This document shows positions 7,425 through 18,007 of a stretch of 64,000 bases of DNA, piece by piece; position 1 is the stretch's first letter; every line of letters begins with the position of its first letter. The DNA is from Morganella morganii (GTDB lineage: Bacteria; Pseudomonadota; Gammaproteobacteria; Enterobacterales; Enterobacteriaceae), in NCBI RefSeq assembly GCF_003996855.1, contig NZ_NRQY01000001.1:364252-428251 (forward strand), in the 5' to 3' direction. The notes under the pieces are model-generated. The model saw nothing but the letters and a program-made list of their open reading frames with translations. It was not told the DNA's origin and ran no database searches. The position numbers and the translations under genes were made by a program.

Positions 7425-9105
7425 ATGATCAACAGTCAGCAACCTGACAGCGCACGTCTTATTCAGGCACTGACAGACATTGTCAGCCATAAACATATTT
7501 TAACGGAGCCGCGCAAGACGGAACGATACCGCAAGGGTTTCCGTTCCGGTGAAGGCAGCGCGCTGGCGGTGGTGTTCCCGGGCACGCTGTATGAACTGTG
7601 GCAGGTGTTTAAAGCCACTGTTGAAGCTGACAGAATTGTGATCATGCAGGCGGCCAATACCGGTTTGACAGAGGGTTCCACACCGAGCGGTGATGATTAT
7701 GACCGTGAGATTGTCATTATCAGCACACTGCGCCTCGATAAAATTCAGGTACTGACAAAACAGCAACAGGTTGTGGCGCTGCCGGGCAGCACCCTGTGGC
7801 ATCTGGAGAAAGTCCTGAAACCGCTGGGCCGCGAGCCGCATTCCGTGATTGGCTCTTCCTGTATCGGGGCATCGGTGGTCGACGGGATTTGTAATAACTC
7901 CGGCGGTTCACTGGTGCAGCGGGGGCCGGCTTATACCGAACTCGCGCTGTACGGTCGTGTTAATGCGGACGGCACAGCAGAACTGGTAAACCATCTGGGG
8001 ATTGATTTAGGTTCGTCCCCGGAAGAGATTCTGAATTGCCTGGAATACCGGCAGTATCAGGATGCGGATATTGAGGATACGGATAAACCGGCGTCTGATC
8101 ATGACTATCATCAGCGTATCCGTGATGTCGATGCAGACACACCGTCCCGTTTCAATGCTGATGAACGCCGCCTGTTTGAAGCCTCCGGCTGTGCCGGTAA
8201 GCTGGTGGTGTTTGCGGTGCGTCTTGATACCTTCCCGTCGCAGGGCGAGAACAAAGTCTTTTATATCGGCACCAATACCCCGTCGGTACTGGAAGATATC
8301 CGCCGCCATATTCTCGCTGATTTTGAACATCTGCCGGTAGCCGGGGAATATATGCACCGCGAGTGTTATGACATCGCGAAAGTCTACGGCAAAGACAGCT
8401 TCCTGACGATTGATAAGCTCGGTACCGAAAAAATGCCGAAACTGTTCACCATCAAAGGACGGATGGATGCGATTTTCAATAAAATCCCGCTGCTGCCGAA
8501 AAATCTGATCGACCGTACAATGCAGCTATTGAGCCATTTGTGGCCGAATCATCTGCCGCGCCGGATGGAAGAGTATCGTGATAAATATGAACATCACCTG
8601 ATGCTGAAAATGGCTGGTGAAGGCATTGATGAAGCCCGCCACTGGCTGAGCAGTTTCTTTGAAAATGCAGAAGGTGACTTCTGCCAAAGAGGGCGCGGAT
8701 GCCTTCCTGCACCGTTTTGTGGCCGCCGGTGCCGCTATCCGTTATCACGCGGTCAACAGCAGTAAGGTGGAAGATATCCTGGCGCTGGATATTGCGCTGC
8801 GCCGTAATGATCAGGCGTGGCTGGAAGTTCTGCCGCCGGAAATTGAGAGCAAACTGGTGCATAAACTCTACTACGGACATTTTTTATGCCACGTTTTCCA
8901 TCAGGATTATATTGTGAAGAAAGGCGCGGACCCGCATGCACTGAAAGAAGAGATGCTGAAAATTCTTAACACACGCGGGGCGGAATATCCGGCAGAGCAT
9001 AATGTCGGCCATCTGTATAAAGCTAAACCACAGTTGAAAGCCTTCTATAAAGCCACTGACCCGACCAACACCCTGAATCCGGGATTGGGTAAACCAGTAA
9101 ATTAA
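7425..9105 (+). pseudogene. dld: dld, quinone-dependent D-lactate dehydrogenase, broken by an ~11-nt deletion
   Basis: The conceptual protein matches E. coli Dld, a peripheral membrane FAD enzyme that oxidises D-lactate to pyruvate and feeds the quinone pool. The FAD-binding part is clear (MQAANTGLTEGSTPSGDDYD, then SVIGSSCIGASVVDGICNNS), as is the C-terminal HNVGHLYKAKPQL. The frame changes at about 8679-8684: codons up to AEGD are in one frame, SAKEGADAFLHRF and on in another. Against E. coli (AEGDFFVCTPEEG) the spacing is short by exactly 11 bases, so this is best explained as a real deletion rather than a base-call error. The truncated reading would end at 8765 with about 446 residues and lose roughly 120 C-terminal ones. 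Start ATG 7425 has GGGGGAAAG upstream. Confidence 0.92.
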
Positions 9106-9215
9106 AATACTGGGGTGAAGGGCACGAAGGGTGTGGTTGCGGAAAGTATAATCAGTAATGTTAATAGGGGATTAATTTTATTATAATTAGTTTTTCTCCC
9201 TGTTTACTGGTCACT

Positions 9216-9512
9216 ATGTTTAAAAGACTCAAAAATGCCTTCGGCAAAGCGGTTCAGGTCAAATGCCATAAAGCAGAGGTTTTGCATAACCTCAGTTCGG
9301 ATGAGCGTGCGCTGATTATCTATATTCTGAATGCCCGTGATGAAAATGTCAGTATCGGCATCAAACACAGCAGTGCGGATTCGCTGATCACTAAAGGGGT
9401 ACTGAAGGAACTGGGACGGGATACGGAGAGCCGCACACGGCTGGTATCTGTTTGTCCGAAGTACAGGGAATCCCTGTGCCGGGTGTTTTATACCTCGAAT
9501 AAAGCGGGATAA
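9216..9512 (+). CDS. Small protein of unknown function
   Basis: 98 residues, soluble, basic at the start (MFKRLKNAFGKAVQVK). The middle (NLSSDERALIIYILNAR) followed by a predicted loop and LITKGVLKEL suggests a small winged-helix-like fold; the pattern faintly recalls the cytoplasmic part of SieB-type proteins, but this is weak and I assign no function. No strong ribosome-binding site is visible before ATG 9216. A GC-rich hairpin follows seven bases after the stop. A similar-length frame exists on the other strand, so coding status is likely but not certain. Confidence 0.55.
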   Translation: MFKRLKNAFGKAVQVKCHKAEVLHNLSSDERALIIYILNARDENVSIGIKHSSADSLITKGVLKELGRDTESRTRLVSVCPKYRESLCRVFYTSNKAG

Positions 9513-9518
9513 TTTCAT

Positions 9519-9541
9519 CGCCGGGAGTCTCCCTCCCGGCG
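9519..9541. terminator. Hairpin between convergent genes
   Basis: CGCCGGGAG (9519-9527) pairs perfectly with CTCCCGGCG (9533-9541) over a five-base loop. It sits between the ends of the 9216-9512 gene and sbcB. The T tract is poor on both strands (GTTTG on the plus side), so its efficiency as a terminator is doubtful. Confidence 0.55.
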
Positions 9542-9551
9542 GTTTGTCTGC

Positions 9552-10970
9552 TTACTCCGCCAGTCGTTGCGCGTACTGTACCAACTTCTTCAGCAGTTCT
9601 GTTTTATTCGCATCATGCTGATATTCCTGCATCATTTCACTGATTTGCTCAAAATAACGCGTTAAATTATCCTGACTGAATACCTCACGGCGATGGGCAA
9701 GCCAGCGCTTCTGCTCCTGTTCATCCAGCGTGCCGGGGAAGTTTCGGGCACGGTAGCGGAACAGTAACTCCGGCAGACGTGCATCCTGATAACTCAGTGC
9801 CAGCGCAGGCAGATTTTTCGGATCGGTTTCGCGGATAATGGTCATTGCCGCTTTATCTGAGTCACTGAAAAAGCCCTGATAAATCATACGATCCACATCA
9901 TTTTGTGGCGGGAACTCACGCGGTTGTGCGAAAATCGCCACGACTTTCTCACGGATCTCCGGATGCTGATGCAGCAATTCCGCATTGCGGGCACACAGGT
10001 CTTTATCCAGCCCGATACGCTGTGCATCCTGCGGGCGCAGGGTATTTTCCGGCGCCAGGATCGGACATTTATTGATATGCACCAGTTTGAGCGGCACCGG
10101 TGATGCCCCTTCCGGCAGTTCATCACGGCGGGTGTAAAGGTGTTCGCGCAGGGTATCTGCATCCAGCGTCAGCAGCGGGGTCAGATCACCGGCCAGGTCA
10201 CACATAATGACGGCATTGCGGTTATCAGGATGCCACGCCAGCGGAGCAACCAGGCTGGTATTGGCGCGGACAGCCCCGAACATGCCGGAGACATGCACCA
10301 GCGGTTTCATTGACGGAATATCAATCAGTGCCGTGAGTTTGCGCTTATCACGCAGACTGAAGAAATAATCAAACAGACGCGGCTGTGCACCCCGCAGTTG
10401 TTTTGCCATGGCAATGGTGGCATACACGTCAGCCATCGCATCGTGGGCATTTTCATGGGCGATGCCGTTGGCGGCGGTCAGGTGCTCCAGCTTAAAGCCC
10501 GGCAGACCTTCGTCATTCTCCGGCCAGTTTGTGCCGTCAGGACGCAGAGCATAACAGGCGCGGGTGATATCAATCAGATCCCAGCGGGAATTGCGGTTCA
10601 TCCAGCTGTAGGCGTACGGGTCGTAAAAATTCCGGTAAAAAATATTACGGGTGACTTCATCATCAAAACGAATACTGTTATAGCCGAGAATGCAGGTATC
10701 CGGTTGTGTAAAGGTATCATGAATCAATTTGGCAAACTGCGCCTCATTAACCCCTTTCTGCAAAGCTTCCTGCGGCGTGATACCGGTTATCATCACGGCG
10801 GCGGGCTGCGGCAGGTAATCATCCGCCGGTGTGCAGTAGGCAATCACCGGGTCGGCGATAATATTGAACTCACTGTCAGTGCGGACACCGGCAAACTGCG
10901 CCGGGCGGTCACCGGCAGGATCTTGTCCGAAGGTTTCGTAATCGTGGAAGAAAAATTGTGCTGAAGACAC
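9552..10970 (-). CDS. sbcB: Exodeoxyribonuclease I
   Basis: 472 residues, close to E. coli SbcB (475). It degrades single-stranded DNA 3' to 5' and works in recombination and mismatch repair. The DEDD exonuclease core is visible: FFHDYETFG (ExoI) near residue 8, GYNSIRFDDE (ExoII) near 100 and NAHDAMADVYAT (ExoIII) near 180, followed by the SH3-like and helical domains. The start codon is GTG (10968-10970). The gene lies near tmaR and plaP as in E. coli, and is convergent with the small unknown gene. Confidence 0.96.
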   Translation of the reverse strand: MSSAQFFFHDYETFGQDPAGDRPAQFAGVRTDSEFNIIADPVIAYCTPADDYLPQPAAVMITGITPQEALQKGVNEAQFAKLIHDTFTQPDTCILGYNSIRFDDEVTRNIFYRNFYDPYAYSWMNRNSRWDLIDITRACYALRPDGTNWPENDEGLPGFKLEHLTAANGIAHENAHDAMADVYATIAMAKQLRGAQPRLFDYFFSLRDKRKLTALIDIPSMKPLVHVSGMFGAVRANTSLVAPLAWHPDNRNAVIMCDLAGDLTPLLTLDADTLREHLYTRRDELPEGASPVPLKLVHINKCPILAPENTLRPQDAQRIGLDKDLCARNAELLHQHPEIREKVVAIFAQPREFPPQNDVDRMIYQGFFSDSDKAAMTIIRETDPKNLPALALSYQDARLPELLFRYRARNFPGTLDEQEQKRWLAHRREVFSQDNLTRYFEQISEMMQEYQHDANKTELLKKLVQYAQRLAE

Positions 10971-11247
10971 CGTATGGCCCGTTTTCTGATAAATGATGGG
11001 CTACAGAGTAACAAATCGGGGAAAAAATACCAATTTCGCCGGTGAATGTTCCGGTGACAGGGTTTGGCTGCTTTCAGCAGAAAATAACGGGATTTTGTGC
11101 GGATTTCTTATTAGCTGAAACAATTCCGCACAGAAATACGCTACACTGAAGAAAACCGATGAAAACCGGCGGAAGTGCTTGTCGGCAGTCATGGTTAACC
11201 TGTATTGTTTAATGAATCACATTTCAGATATGACTAAGGGTAGAATA

Positions 11248-11574
11248 ATGGACAACACAACCAAGCCTTCCTTTCACAATGTCCTGGAGTTCGTTCGTAT
11301 GTTTCGCCGTAAAAACAAAATACTGCGTGAAATAACTGACAACGAAAAGAAAATTCGTGATAACCAGAAACGTGTACTTCTGCTTGATAACCTGAGTGAT
11401 TACATCAAGCCGGGTATGTCCATTGAAGATATCCAGGCCATCATCGCCAATATGCGCAGTGACTACGAAGATCGCGTGGATGAGTACATCATCAAGAATG
11501 CGGATCTGTCAAAAGAGCGTCGCGAAATTTCCAGAGAACTCAAGGCGATGGGCGATATCAAAGATATTAAATAA
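11248..11574 (+). CDS. tmaR: TmaR (YeeX), polar organiser of PTS enzyme I
   Basis: 108 residues from ATG 11248, which has AAGGG seven bases upstream; an upstream in-frame start at 11179 lacks this. The sequence follows E. coli TmaR closely ([49 protein letters not shown]) and is almost entirely helical and charged, fitting a coiled coil. In E. coli TmaR clusters phosphorylated enzyme I of the PTS at the cell pole and controls its activity. It is a single gene ending in a good terminator. The 277-base gap before it, shared with the sbcB 5' end, must hold both promoters; I could not place them confidently. Confidence 0.93.
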   Translation: MDNTTKPSFHNVLEFVRMFRRKNKILREITDNEKKIRDNQKRVLLLDNLSDYIKPGMSIEDIQAIIANMRSDYEDRVDEYIIKNADLSKERREISRELKAMGDIKDIK

Positions 11575-11595
11575 TCGCATAATCAGAACCACAGA

Positions 11596-11627
11596 AACCG
11601 TGAATGGCAGCATTCGCGGTTTTTTTT
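11596..11627 (+). terminator. Intrinsic terminator of tmaR
   Basis: An 11-bp stem (11596-11606 with 11611-11621, one G-T pair) and a four-base loop are followed by eight T. Confidence 0.88.
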
Positions 11628-11690
11628 GACTGAGATAAAATAAAAAAATGGCTTCCCGGAGGAAGCCATTTTCAGTTCAGCGGTACATTA

Positions 11691-14600
11691 TCAGAGCAGC
11701 GTTTTTGATGGCTCTGAAGCAGCATGGTTAGTGGCTGCATGACCGCCTGCACCGTGCAGAGGATATGCTTCGCAGGCTTCACGCTGGTACTCAGTGATGG
11801 CAAAGGCTTCGCCGGTGGTTGCCGGAGCAGGGGCTTTAGTCATCGGTGAATAAGCATGGCGCCCGGTCACAACGGCGGTTGTTTCAGCAACCGGTGCCGC
11901 CACAGGGGCAGTAACGGGTTCTGCAATCACTTCCGGTTCTGTGACAGCGACCGGCTCTGCAACAGCAACCACCACTTCAGCTACCACAGGCTCATCCGCC
12001 ACAACCTCTGCTGTTTCCGGCGCAGGCATTTCTGCCGGTACAGATTCAGCCACAGTCTCAGCAACCGGTGTTTCTTCCGGCGCAGAGGCCTGAGGTGCTT
12101 CAGATGTGACAGTCAGAGAGAACAGTTCTGCCATAACGGTGGCTTCTGTGCTTTCAGCCACAACCTGAGTGACAACTGCCGTTTCGGTAATCACTGCTGT
12201 TGTTTCGGTGATTTCCTGTTCTGCCGGGGCAGCAGGTGTCACAACCGGATACCGGATCCACACTTTGCCGGAAGCCATTTCAGGGGAGAACACAGCCATT
12301 TCCAGCGGAACCGGAGACTGAGTCAGCTGACGGTCTTCGCGGTAACGGCGGCGGCGCTGACCACTCACACGCAGATGACGCGGTGAACGGCGGGAGCGGC
12401 GCGGCAGGATGTTATCGCTGTGTACCTCATCACCGTTGTTTTCAGCCACTGCCGGTACGTCGGTCTCCGCAGGAACTGCCGCAGGGGCATTGTCAATAAC
12501 AACCGGAACCGGAGCCGCAACAGCAGATTCAGTTTGTGTTTCACCATCCGTAATACGGACAGAGCTGTTCAGCTGGCGGCGGGTACGGCGCTGACGAACC
12601 GGCGTCGGTGCATCATCATCTTCCGTATTGCCGTCACTGTTCAGGGCATCCTGATCTTCCTGCTGGGCGCGCAGTTTTTTCTCATCCTGCTCAGCCCGCT
12701 TCTCTTCCTGACGACGGCGCTGACGTTCTGCACGCTGTTCACGGCGTAACTGCTGCTGTGCTTCGCGGGCGGCCAGTTCTTCCGGTGTCAGATCTTCGTT
12801 CGGGGTATTCTGATTACGGCCTTTACGCGGCTCATTCACAGTATCGCGATCGCGTTTGTTGCGCGATTCGTTATCACTGCGTTCGCTGCGCTCAGGGCGA
12901 TCAGTACGTTCGGTACGTTCACCGTTGCGATCATTCCGGTCACGGCGGTTACGGCGCTGTTTGTTACGATCATTCCCGCCGCGGCGGTTGTTGTCGTTAC
13001 TCTGTTTTTTCTCTTTCTGTTCAGTTTCTTCTGCCACAGCAGGTGCGGAGCCGAACAGTTTTTTGATGAGACGGCTGAAGAAACCACCTTCAGAGGCAGC
13101 AGGCGCCTGTTTATCCTGACGGTTATCGCGTTTGCTTTCCGGTTTACGGGCAGCAGCGGCAGATTGTGCAGGTACCGGAGCATCGGATGTAATTGCAAAG
13201 GCATTGATAGCCGGTTGCTCCGGTGCACGGCGTTCCTGAGTTTCCTCTTCTTCACCGGCAGCAGATTCTGCTTCGTATTTCTCCGGCAGGCGATAGCTCA
13301 GTGTGCCGATTTCATCACCTTTACGGACACGAACCACGCGGAAGTGCGGGGTTTCCATCTGATTGTTCGGTACGATGATAACGCTGACACCCGCCTGGCG
13401 TGCTTCAATCGCACTGACAGCCTGACGCTTTTCGTTCAGCAGGTAAGAAGCCACCGGTACAGGTACAATCGCGTGCACCTGATGGGTGTTCTCTTTCAGC
13501 GCTTCTTCTTCAATCAGACGCAGAATGGAGAGCGCCAGTGATTCGTTATCACGCACAGTCCCAGTGCCGCTGCATCGCGGACACACATGGTGGCTTGATT
13601 CACCCAGTGACGGGCTCAGGCGCTGACGGGACATCTCCAGCAGACCAAAGCGGGAAATGCGGCCAATCTGGATACGGGCGCGATCCTGACGAACCGCTTC
13701 GCGCATACGGTTTTCCACTTCGCGCTGATGACGGACCGGGGTCATATCGATGAAATCGATAACAATCAGGCCGCCGAGGTCACGCAGGCGCAGTTGGCGG
13801 GCAATTTCATCTGCCGCTTCCAGGTTGGTATTAAATGCTGTTTCTTCGATATCACCGCCGCGTGTTGAACGGGAGGAGTTGATATCGATAGCAGTCAGGG
13901 CTTCGGTGGTGTCGATAACAATCGCACCGCCGGACGGCAGACGGACTTCGCGCTGGAAAGCGGATTCAATCTGCGATTCAATCTGATAATGGCTGAACAG
14001 CGGCACTTCGCCCTGGTACAGCTTAATTTTGCTGGCGAAATCCGCACGGCCGATAGCGGTGATATGCTTGCGTGCCAGTTCCAGAATTTTCGGGTTATCG
14101 ATGAGAATTTCACCGATGTCTGGGCGCAGGTAATCACGGAACGCGCGGACGATAACATTACTTTCCTGGTGGATCAGGAACGGAGCAGGGCGGCCTTCAG
14201 CCACTTTCCTGATGGCTTCCCAGTGTTTGATACGGTACTCAAGATCCCAGCGCAGGGCATCGGCAGATTTACCCACACCGGCGGTGCGGACAATCAGACC
14301 CATCCCGTCCGGGATATCCAGTGCAGACAAGGCTTCTTTCAGCTCGGTGCGATCATCCCCTTCGATACGGCGGGAAATCCCTCCGGCACGCGGATTATTC
14401 GGCATCAGAACCAGATAACTGCCGGCCAGACTGATAAAGGTGGTGAGTGCCGCGCCTTTATTACCGCGTTCTTCCTTGTCGACCTGAACAATGACTTCCT
14501 GACCTTCTTTCAGGACATCTTTGATATTCGGGCGGCCGGAGGCATGGTAATTAGCAGGGAAATACTCGCGGGCAATTTCTTTGACGGGAAGGAAACCGTG

Positions 14601-14792
14601 ACGCTCTGCGCCATAGTCAACAAAAGCAGCTTCTAAACTCGGTTCAATACGGGTGATTTTCCCTTTATAGATGTTTGCTTTTTTTTGTTCGTGACCGGGG
14701 CTTTCGATATCCAGATCATACAAGCGCTGCCCGTCAACAAGGGCAACACGCAACTCTTCCTGCTGAGTTGCGTTGATTAACATTCTTTTCAT
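11691..14792 (-). CDS. rne: Ribonuclease E
   Basis: 1033 residues with the E. coli start MKRMLIN. RNase E is the main endonuclease of mRNA decay and rRNA/tRNA processing and the scaffold of the degradosome at the inner membrane. The catalytic half (about residues 1-525) contains the S1 domain, the DNase I-like region with [14 protein letters not shown] and [11 protein letters not shown] (metal-binding Asp residues) and the Zn-link CPRC. The C-terminal half is the usual disordered scaffold: an Arg-rich RNA-binding part around residues 600-720, a second Arg-rich block near [18 protein letters not shown], a Val/Ala/Glu-rich stretch, and the PMTKAPAP segment of the PNPase-binding end. The long 5' leader suggests autoregulation as in E. 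coli. Confidence 0.97.
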   Translation of the reverse strand: MKRMLINATQQEELRVALVDGQRLYDLDIESPGHEQKKANIYKGKITRIEPSLEAAFVDYGAERHGFLPVKEIAREYFPANYHASGRPNIKDVLKEGQEVIVQVDKEERGNKGAALTTFISLAGSYLVLMPNNPRAGGISRRIEGDDRTELKEALSALDIPDGMGLIVRTAGVGKSADALRWDLEYRIKHWEAIRKVAEGRPAPFLIHQESNVIVRAFRDYLRPDIGEILIDNPKILELARKHITAIGRADFASKIKLYQGEVPLFSHYQIESQIESAFQREVRLPSGGAIVIDTTEALTAIDINSSRSTRGGDIEETAFNTNLEAADEIARQLRLRDLGGLIVIDFIDMTPVRHQREVENRMREAVRQDRARIQIGRISRFGLLEMSRQRLSPSLGESSHHVCPRCSGTGTVRDNESLALSILRLIEEEALKENTHQVHAIVPVPVASYLLNEKRQAVSAIEARQAGVSVIIVPNNQMETPHFRVVRVRKGDEIGTLSYRLPEKYEAESAAGEEEETQERRAPEQPAINAFAITSDAPVPAQSAAAARKPESKRDNRQDKQAPAASEGGFFSRLIKKLFGSAPAVAEETEQKEKKQSNDNNRRGGNDRNKQRRNRRDRNDRNGERTERTDRPERSERSDNESRNKRDRDTVNEPRKGRNQNTPNEDLTPEELAAREAQQQLRREQRAERQRRRQEEKRAEQDEKKLRAQQEDQDALNSDGNTEDDDAPTPVRQRRTRRQLNSSVRITDGETQTESAVAAPVPVVIDNAPAAVPAETDVPAVAENNGDEVHSDNILPRRSRRSPRHLRVSGQRRRRYREDRQLTQSPVPLEMAVFSPEMASGKVWIRYPVVTPAAPAEQEITETTAVITETAVVTQVVAESTEATVMAELFSLTVTSEAPQASAPEETPVAETVAESVPAEMPAPETAEVVADEPVVAEVVVAVAEPVAVTEPEVIAEPVTAPVAAPVAETTAVVTGRHAYSPMTKAPAPATTGEAFAITEYQREACEAYPLHGAGGHAATNHAASEPSKTLL

Positions 14793-15101
14793 TATACGTT
14801 ACTCAATTTTTTCATTTAATTAGTGCGCTGCGGGCAATTTCGTTGCTACCGGAACCGATGACCTCGTGGCTTTTACCGCACCGTCAGCCTCCCGGCTGTC
14901 GATCGTATAGAGGTGCAAATTGTCTCGGTGAGGTTCAGTCTTGTCTGAATCCCCGTTGCCGGCTGAAAATCACGTTTATACGCGATACCGGCCCGGTAAG
15001 CTGCAACCCGCAGCCCGCTGATTATCTGACCGGAAATAACGTCTTACGCCATTGCTGCGTTGTCATCGGTCAGACAAAGATAAAATATTTGCCAAAATCG
15101 G
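14793..15101 (-). promoter_or_regulatory. rne 5' untranslated leader, probably autoregulatory
   Basis: The gap between rne and rluC (14793-15320) has no convincing coding sequence. In E. coli rne has a leader of about 360 bases whose hairpins let RNase E cleave and repress its own mRNA. Here the predicted promoter gives a leader of about 310 bases, consistent with the same arrangement. A 130-codon open frame on the plus strand at 14843-15235 has no family resemblance and is treated as noncoding. Assignment rests on position and length; I did not fold the RNA. Confidence 0.6.
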
Positions 15102-15108
15102 CGCATGC

Positions 15109-15138
15109 ATTATTCCATTGCCGGTGTGGTTATAGCAA
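15109..15138 (-). promoter_or_regulatory. Predicted rne promoter
   Basis: Read on the minus strand, TTGCTA (15138-15133) and AATAAT (15114-15109) are 18 bases apart. Transcription would start near 15101 and run toward rne. Pattern match only. Confidence 0.5.
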
Positions 15139-15320
15139 GGTGACATTGCATGTTTCGGTGAAAATTATGCAGAAATTTGTTAATGACGTTAATCCTTGGT
15201 CTTTTTCCGGAAAAAATGGGAAAATAGCCGCGTAAAACATTGATGCACATTTGCCGCCTGTTTCACTGGAAAATTATGCCGGTTTACGGAGCAACGGTTC
15301 AGAGGATAGCCCCCCGTTTC

Positions 15321-16280
15321 ATGAAAACTGATAATCAGACAGTTCAATTTGTTGTTGTGTCCGGCGACGAAGCCGGCCAGCGTATTGATAATTTTCTGCT
15401 CGCACGCCTCAAAGGGGTGCCGAAGAGCATGATTTACCGCATCATCCGTAAAGGGGAAGTGCGCGTAAATAAAGGCCGGATTAAGCCGGAATACAAAATC
15501 GCGGACGGGGACAGCATCCGTATTCCGCCGGTGCGTGTGGCAGAGAAAAATGACGCTCCGGTATCAGTGAAACTGGATAAAGTGTCTGCACTCGCAGAGT
15601 GTGTATTGTATGAAGATGATCATATTCTGGTGATTAACAAACCGGCGGGCACGGCGGTACACGGCGGCAGCGGTCTGAGTTTCGGTGTGATTGAGGCAAT
15701 GCGGGCGCTGCGTCCGGATGCGCGTTTCCTGGAACTGGTGCACCGGCTTGACCGCGACACTTCAGGTATTCTGCTGATCGCTAAAAAACGCTCGGCACTG
15801 CGGGCGCTGCATGAACAACTGCGCCTGAAGCAGATGCAGAAAGATTATCTGGCTCTGGTGCGTGGTCAGTGGCAGTCTTCCGTAAAAGTGGTGCAGGCAC
15901 CGCTCCTGAAAAATATTCTCCAGAGCGGCGAGCGCGTGGTGAAAGTCAGTCCGGAAGGAAAACCATCGGAAACCCGCTTTAAAGTGGAAGAGCGTTTTGA
16001 TTCCGCCACGCTGGTCAAAGCCAGCCCGGTAACCGGCCGCACGCATCAGATCCGTGTGCATACACTCCATGCAGGGCATCCTATCGCGTTTGACAACCGT
16101 TACGGTGATGCGCAGTTTGATGCACAACTGAAAGGTACCGGACTTAACCGCTTGTTTTTACATGCGGCGGCGCTTGCCTTTACACATCCGTCTACCGGAG
16201 AGGCTATGCGCCTTCAGGCGCCGTTAGACGAAAAACTGCGTCACTGTCTGACTGTGCTGCGGTCGAAACAGACAAAATAA
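15321..16280 (+). CDS. rluC: 23S rRNA pseudouridine synthase C (U955/2504/2580)
   Basis: 319 residues from ATG 15321, which matches the E. coli start (MKT) better than upstream in-frame codons at 15240. An S4-like RNA-binding domain covers the first 80 residues ([20 protein letters not shown]). The catalytic domain carries the RluA-family motif [11 protein letters not shown] with the nucleophilic Asp, and later [10 protein letters not shown]. It makes three pseudouridines in 23S rRNA helices. It is divergent from rne, as in E. coli, and ends at a clear terminator. Confidence 0.96.
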   Translation: MKTDNQTVQFVVVSGDEAGQRIDNFLLARLKGVPKSMIYRIIRKGEVRVNKGRIKPEYKIADGDSIRIPPVRVAEKNDAPVSVKLDKVSALAECVLYEDDHILVINKPAGTAVHGGSGLSFGVIEAMRALRPDARFLELVHRLDRDTSGILLIAKKRSALRALHEQLRLKQMQKDYLALVRGQWQSSVKVVQAPLLKNILQSGERVVKVSPEGKPSETRFKVEERFDSATLVKASPVTGRTHQIRVHTLHAGHPIAFDNRYGDAQFDAQLKGTGLNRLFLHAAALAFTHPSTGEAMRLQAPLDEKLRHCLTVLRSKQTK

Positions 16281-16313
16281 GCAGAGAGCAGACATAGAGA
16301 ACAAACATAAAGA

Positions 16314-16337
16314 ACCCGCGCGAACGCGGGTTTTTTC
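16314..16337 (+). terminator. Intrinsic terminator of rluC
   Basis: ACCCGCG (16314-16320), a CGAA tetraloop and CGCGGGT (16325-16331) are followed by six T. Confidence 0.9.
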
Positions 16338-16359
16338 TTATACGGGCTGCATCCTGCTG

Positions 16360-16686
16360 TTACTGTGGCTGCACACCGATAATTTTGGTGGTGCAGCTCT
16401 GTGCAATCTCACCGATAGCCTGAGAATCCTGCTCTGTCAGTTTCTGACCTTTACGGATCTGATCATCCAGTTTAGCCAGTCCGTCGTTGCCGAATTTTGC
16501 CAGTGAGTTGTCATACACACACTCACAGACCGCCGGGACTTTACTGCGGTTGTCCGGGTTTTTCAGGTTGGTCACAGCACCTTTTGTACAGTCGGCAACA
16601 AAGGTTGTTTTGTCCGCCAGTGACGGGGCAGCCAGGCCGGCTGCACTGAACAACAGCGTTGCGGCAGCGATCATTTTCAGCTTCAT
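16360..16686 (-). CDS. Small secreted protein of unknown function
   Basis: 108 residues. The N-terminus is a classical signal peptide: MKLK, a hydrophobic run of about 15, and a likely cut after SLA near residue 24. The mature part is about 84 residues with four cysteines, one in ADC, two in the pair CEC, and one in QSCTTK, enough for two disulphides in the periplasm. I do not recognise the family. It lies between rluC and yceF on the minus strand, a place where E. coli has no gene. It ends 24 bases from the rluC terminator region. Confidence 0.8.
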   Translation of the reverse strand: MKLKMIAAATLLFSAAGLAAPSLADKTTFVADCTKGAVTNLKNPDNRSKVPAVCECVYDNSLAKFGNDGLAKLDDQIRKGQKLTEQDSQAIGEIAQSCTTKIIGVQPQ

Positions 16687-16725
16687 GTCAGTTCCTTAAC
16701 AATCATCGGATACCCGGGATAAATG

Positions 16726-17316
16726 TCAGCGGGATATCCGCAGTGGGTTGTATCCGGCCTGAATCAGTAATTCCGTCAGGCGGATCAGCGGTAGTCCTAT
16801 CAGTGTATTAGGGTCATCTCCCTGCAATTTTTTAAATAAGGCGATTCCTAATCCTTCGGATTTAAAGCTGCCGGCACACTGATACGGCGTTTCAGCCAGC
16901 AGATAAGCGCGGATTTCGTCATCTTCCAGTGTACGGAAATACACGTGGTAAGGTTCACATATCGTGTGATCTTCCCCGGTGGCACTGTTATACAGACTCA
17001 GGCCGGTATAAAAAGTGATGCACTGACCGGAGGCTTTGCGCAGTTGTGCAAAAGCCGCGTCATAGTGATGCGGTTTGCCGGTGATTTCCCCGTCCAGCAC
17101 ACAGACCTGATCAGACCCGATAATCAGGCTGTCAGGGTACTGTTGTGTCAGCGAACGGGCTTTTTCGCGTGCCAGGCGCATCACCAGCGATTGTGCGTCT
17201 TCTGCCGGATACGGGGTTTCATCCGTACCGGGAGCGGCGGATACAAACGGGATGCCGAGTTTTTCCAGCAGGGCTTTGCGGTACAGAGAGGTGGAGACCA
17301 GAACCAGTGAGATCAT
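16726..17316 (-). CDS. yceF: Maf-family nucleotide pyrophosphatase YceF
   Basis: 196 residues, close to E. coli YceF (194), a Maf-type pyrophosphatase reported to act on 7-methyl-GTP, probably cleaning modified nucleotides from the pool. Family motifs are present: [12 protein letters not shown] near the start (substrate loop), VDETP-like [20 protein letters not shown] with the catalytic Asp near residue 68, GKP, and late [12 protein letters not shown]. The gene sits between rluC and yceD as in E. coli but is transcribed away from yceD. Confidence 0.93.
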   Translation of the reverse strand: MISLVLVSTSLYRKALLEKLGIPFVSAAPGTDETPYPAEDAQSLVMRLAREKARSLTQQYPDSLIIGSDQVCVLDGEITGKPHHYDAAFAQLRKASGQCITFYTGLSLYNSATGEDHTICEPYHVYFRTLEDDEIRAYLLAETPYQCAGSFKSEGLGIALFKKLQGDDPNTLIGLPLIRLTELLIQAGYNPLRISR

Positions 17317-17432
17317 AAATATTCCGAAAATCGTGGTAAAAAGAATAAACTCATTCTAAACTATGCGCCGCTTATTGAGTGTATTTTTAGCGGGAAGGCT
17401 GGTTACCGCCCTCTTTGCTGTCTATATTTTCT

Positions 17433-17459
17433 TTGACTATATCGTCTTACGAATATAAG
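17433..17459 (+). promoter_or_regulatory. Possible promoter of the yceD-rpmF-fab operon
   Basis: TTGACT (17433-17438) and TATAAG (17454-17459) are separated by 15 bases, slightly short of optimal. They lie directly before yceD, where the E. coli operon promoter is found. The transcript would have almost no leader. Confidence 0.4.
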
Positions 17460-17470
17460 ATGCGCGCCTT

Positions 17471-17995
17471 ATGCAAAAGATAAAATTACCTCTGACTATT
17501 GATGCAAAGCGCGCCGCGCAGAAGCGCCTGGATTACTGGGGGTGCTATGCACCTGAGCAGGTTACGCGGTTAGCCGAATCGGTAGTCAGTGTGGACAGCG
17601 ACGTTGATGTTGATTTGACGTTTGAAATCGATCCGCAGCGTCTGACAGTCATTAAGGGAACAGCAGAAACTGATGTTTCACTTGAGTGTCAGCGGTGTGG
17701 TAATATCTTCCCGCTTCATGTCCGCGCAACGTATTGTTTCAGCCCGGTTGTCAGCGACGAACAGGCTGAGGCATTACCGGAAGAGTATGAGCCAATTGAC
17801 GTAAGTGATTTTGGTGAGACAGATTTACTGGCAATGATTGAAGATGAATTAATTCTTTCTCTGCCTGTGGTTCCGGTACATGATTCTGAACACTGTGAAG
17901 TGTCCGACGCGGTGAAAGTCTTTGGTGAGCTTCCTCCGGAAGCAGAAAAGCCAAATCCGTTTGCCGCATTAGCCAGTTTAAAGAAAAGTACTTAA
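17471..17995 (+). CDS. yceD: DUF177 protein YceD (23S rRNA accumulation)
   Basis: 174 residues, matching E. coli YceD (173) in length and in the motif [13 protein letters not shown], where a CxxC pair sits about residues 75-78. The family is linked with rpmF in most bacteria and is needed for normal 23S rRNA accumulation; its precise chemistry is unknown. The C-terminal half is acidic ([22 protein letters not shown]). It is the first gene of the ribosomal protein/fatty acid operon, 12 bases before rpmF. Confidence 0.92.
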   Translation: MQKIKLPLTIDAKRAAQKRLDYWGCYAPEQVTRLAESVVSVDSDVDVDLTFEIDPQRLTVIKGTAETDVSLECQRCGNIFPLHVRATYCFSPVVSDEQAEALPEEYEPIDVSDFGETDLLAMIEDELILSLPVVPVHDSEHCEVSDAVKVFGELPPEAEKPNPFAALASLKKST

Positions 17996-18007
17996 GGAGT
18001 AAGGTCA

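Noticed and set aside
11856-13541. Several plus-strand frames opposite the rne C-terminal half
   Set aside because: They mirror the low-complexity scaffold region (Ser/His/Arg-rich) and carry no start signals.
14843-15235. 130-codon plus-strand frame between rne and rluC
   Set aside because: It lies over the predicted rne leader and promoter, has no ribosome-binding site and no family resemblance.
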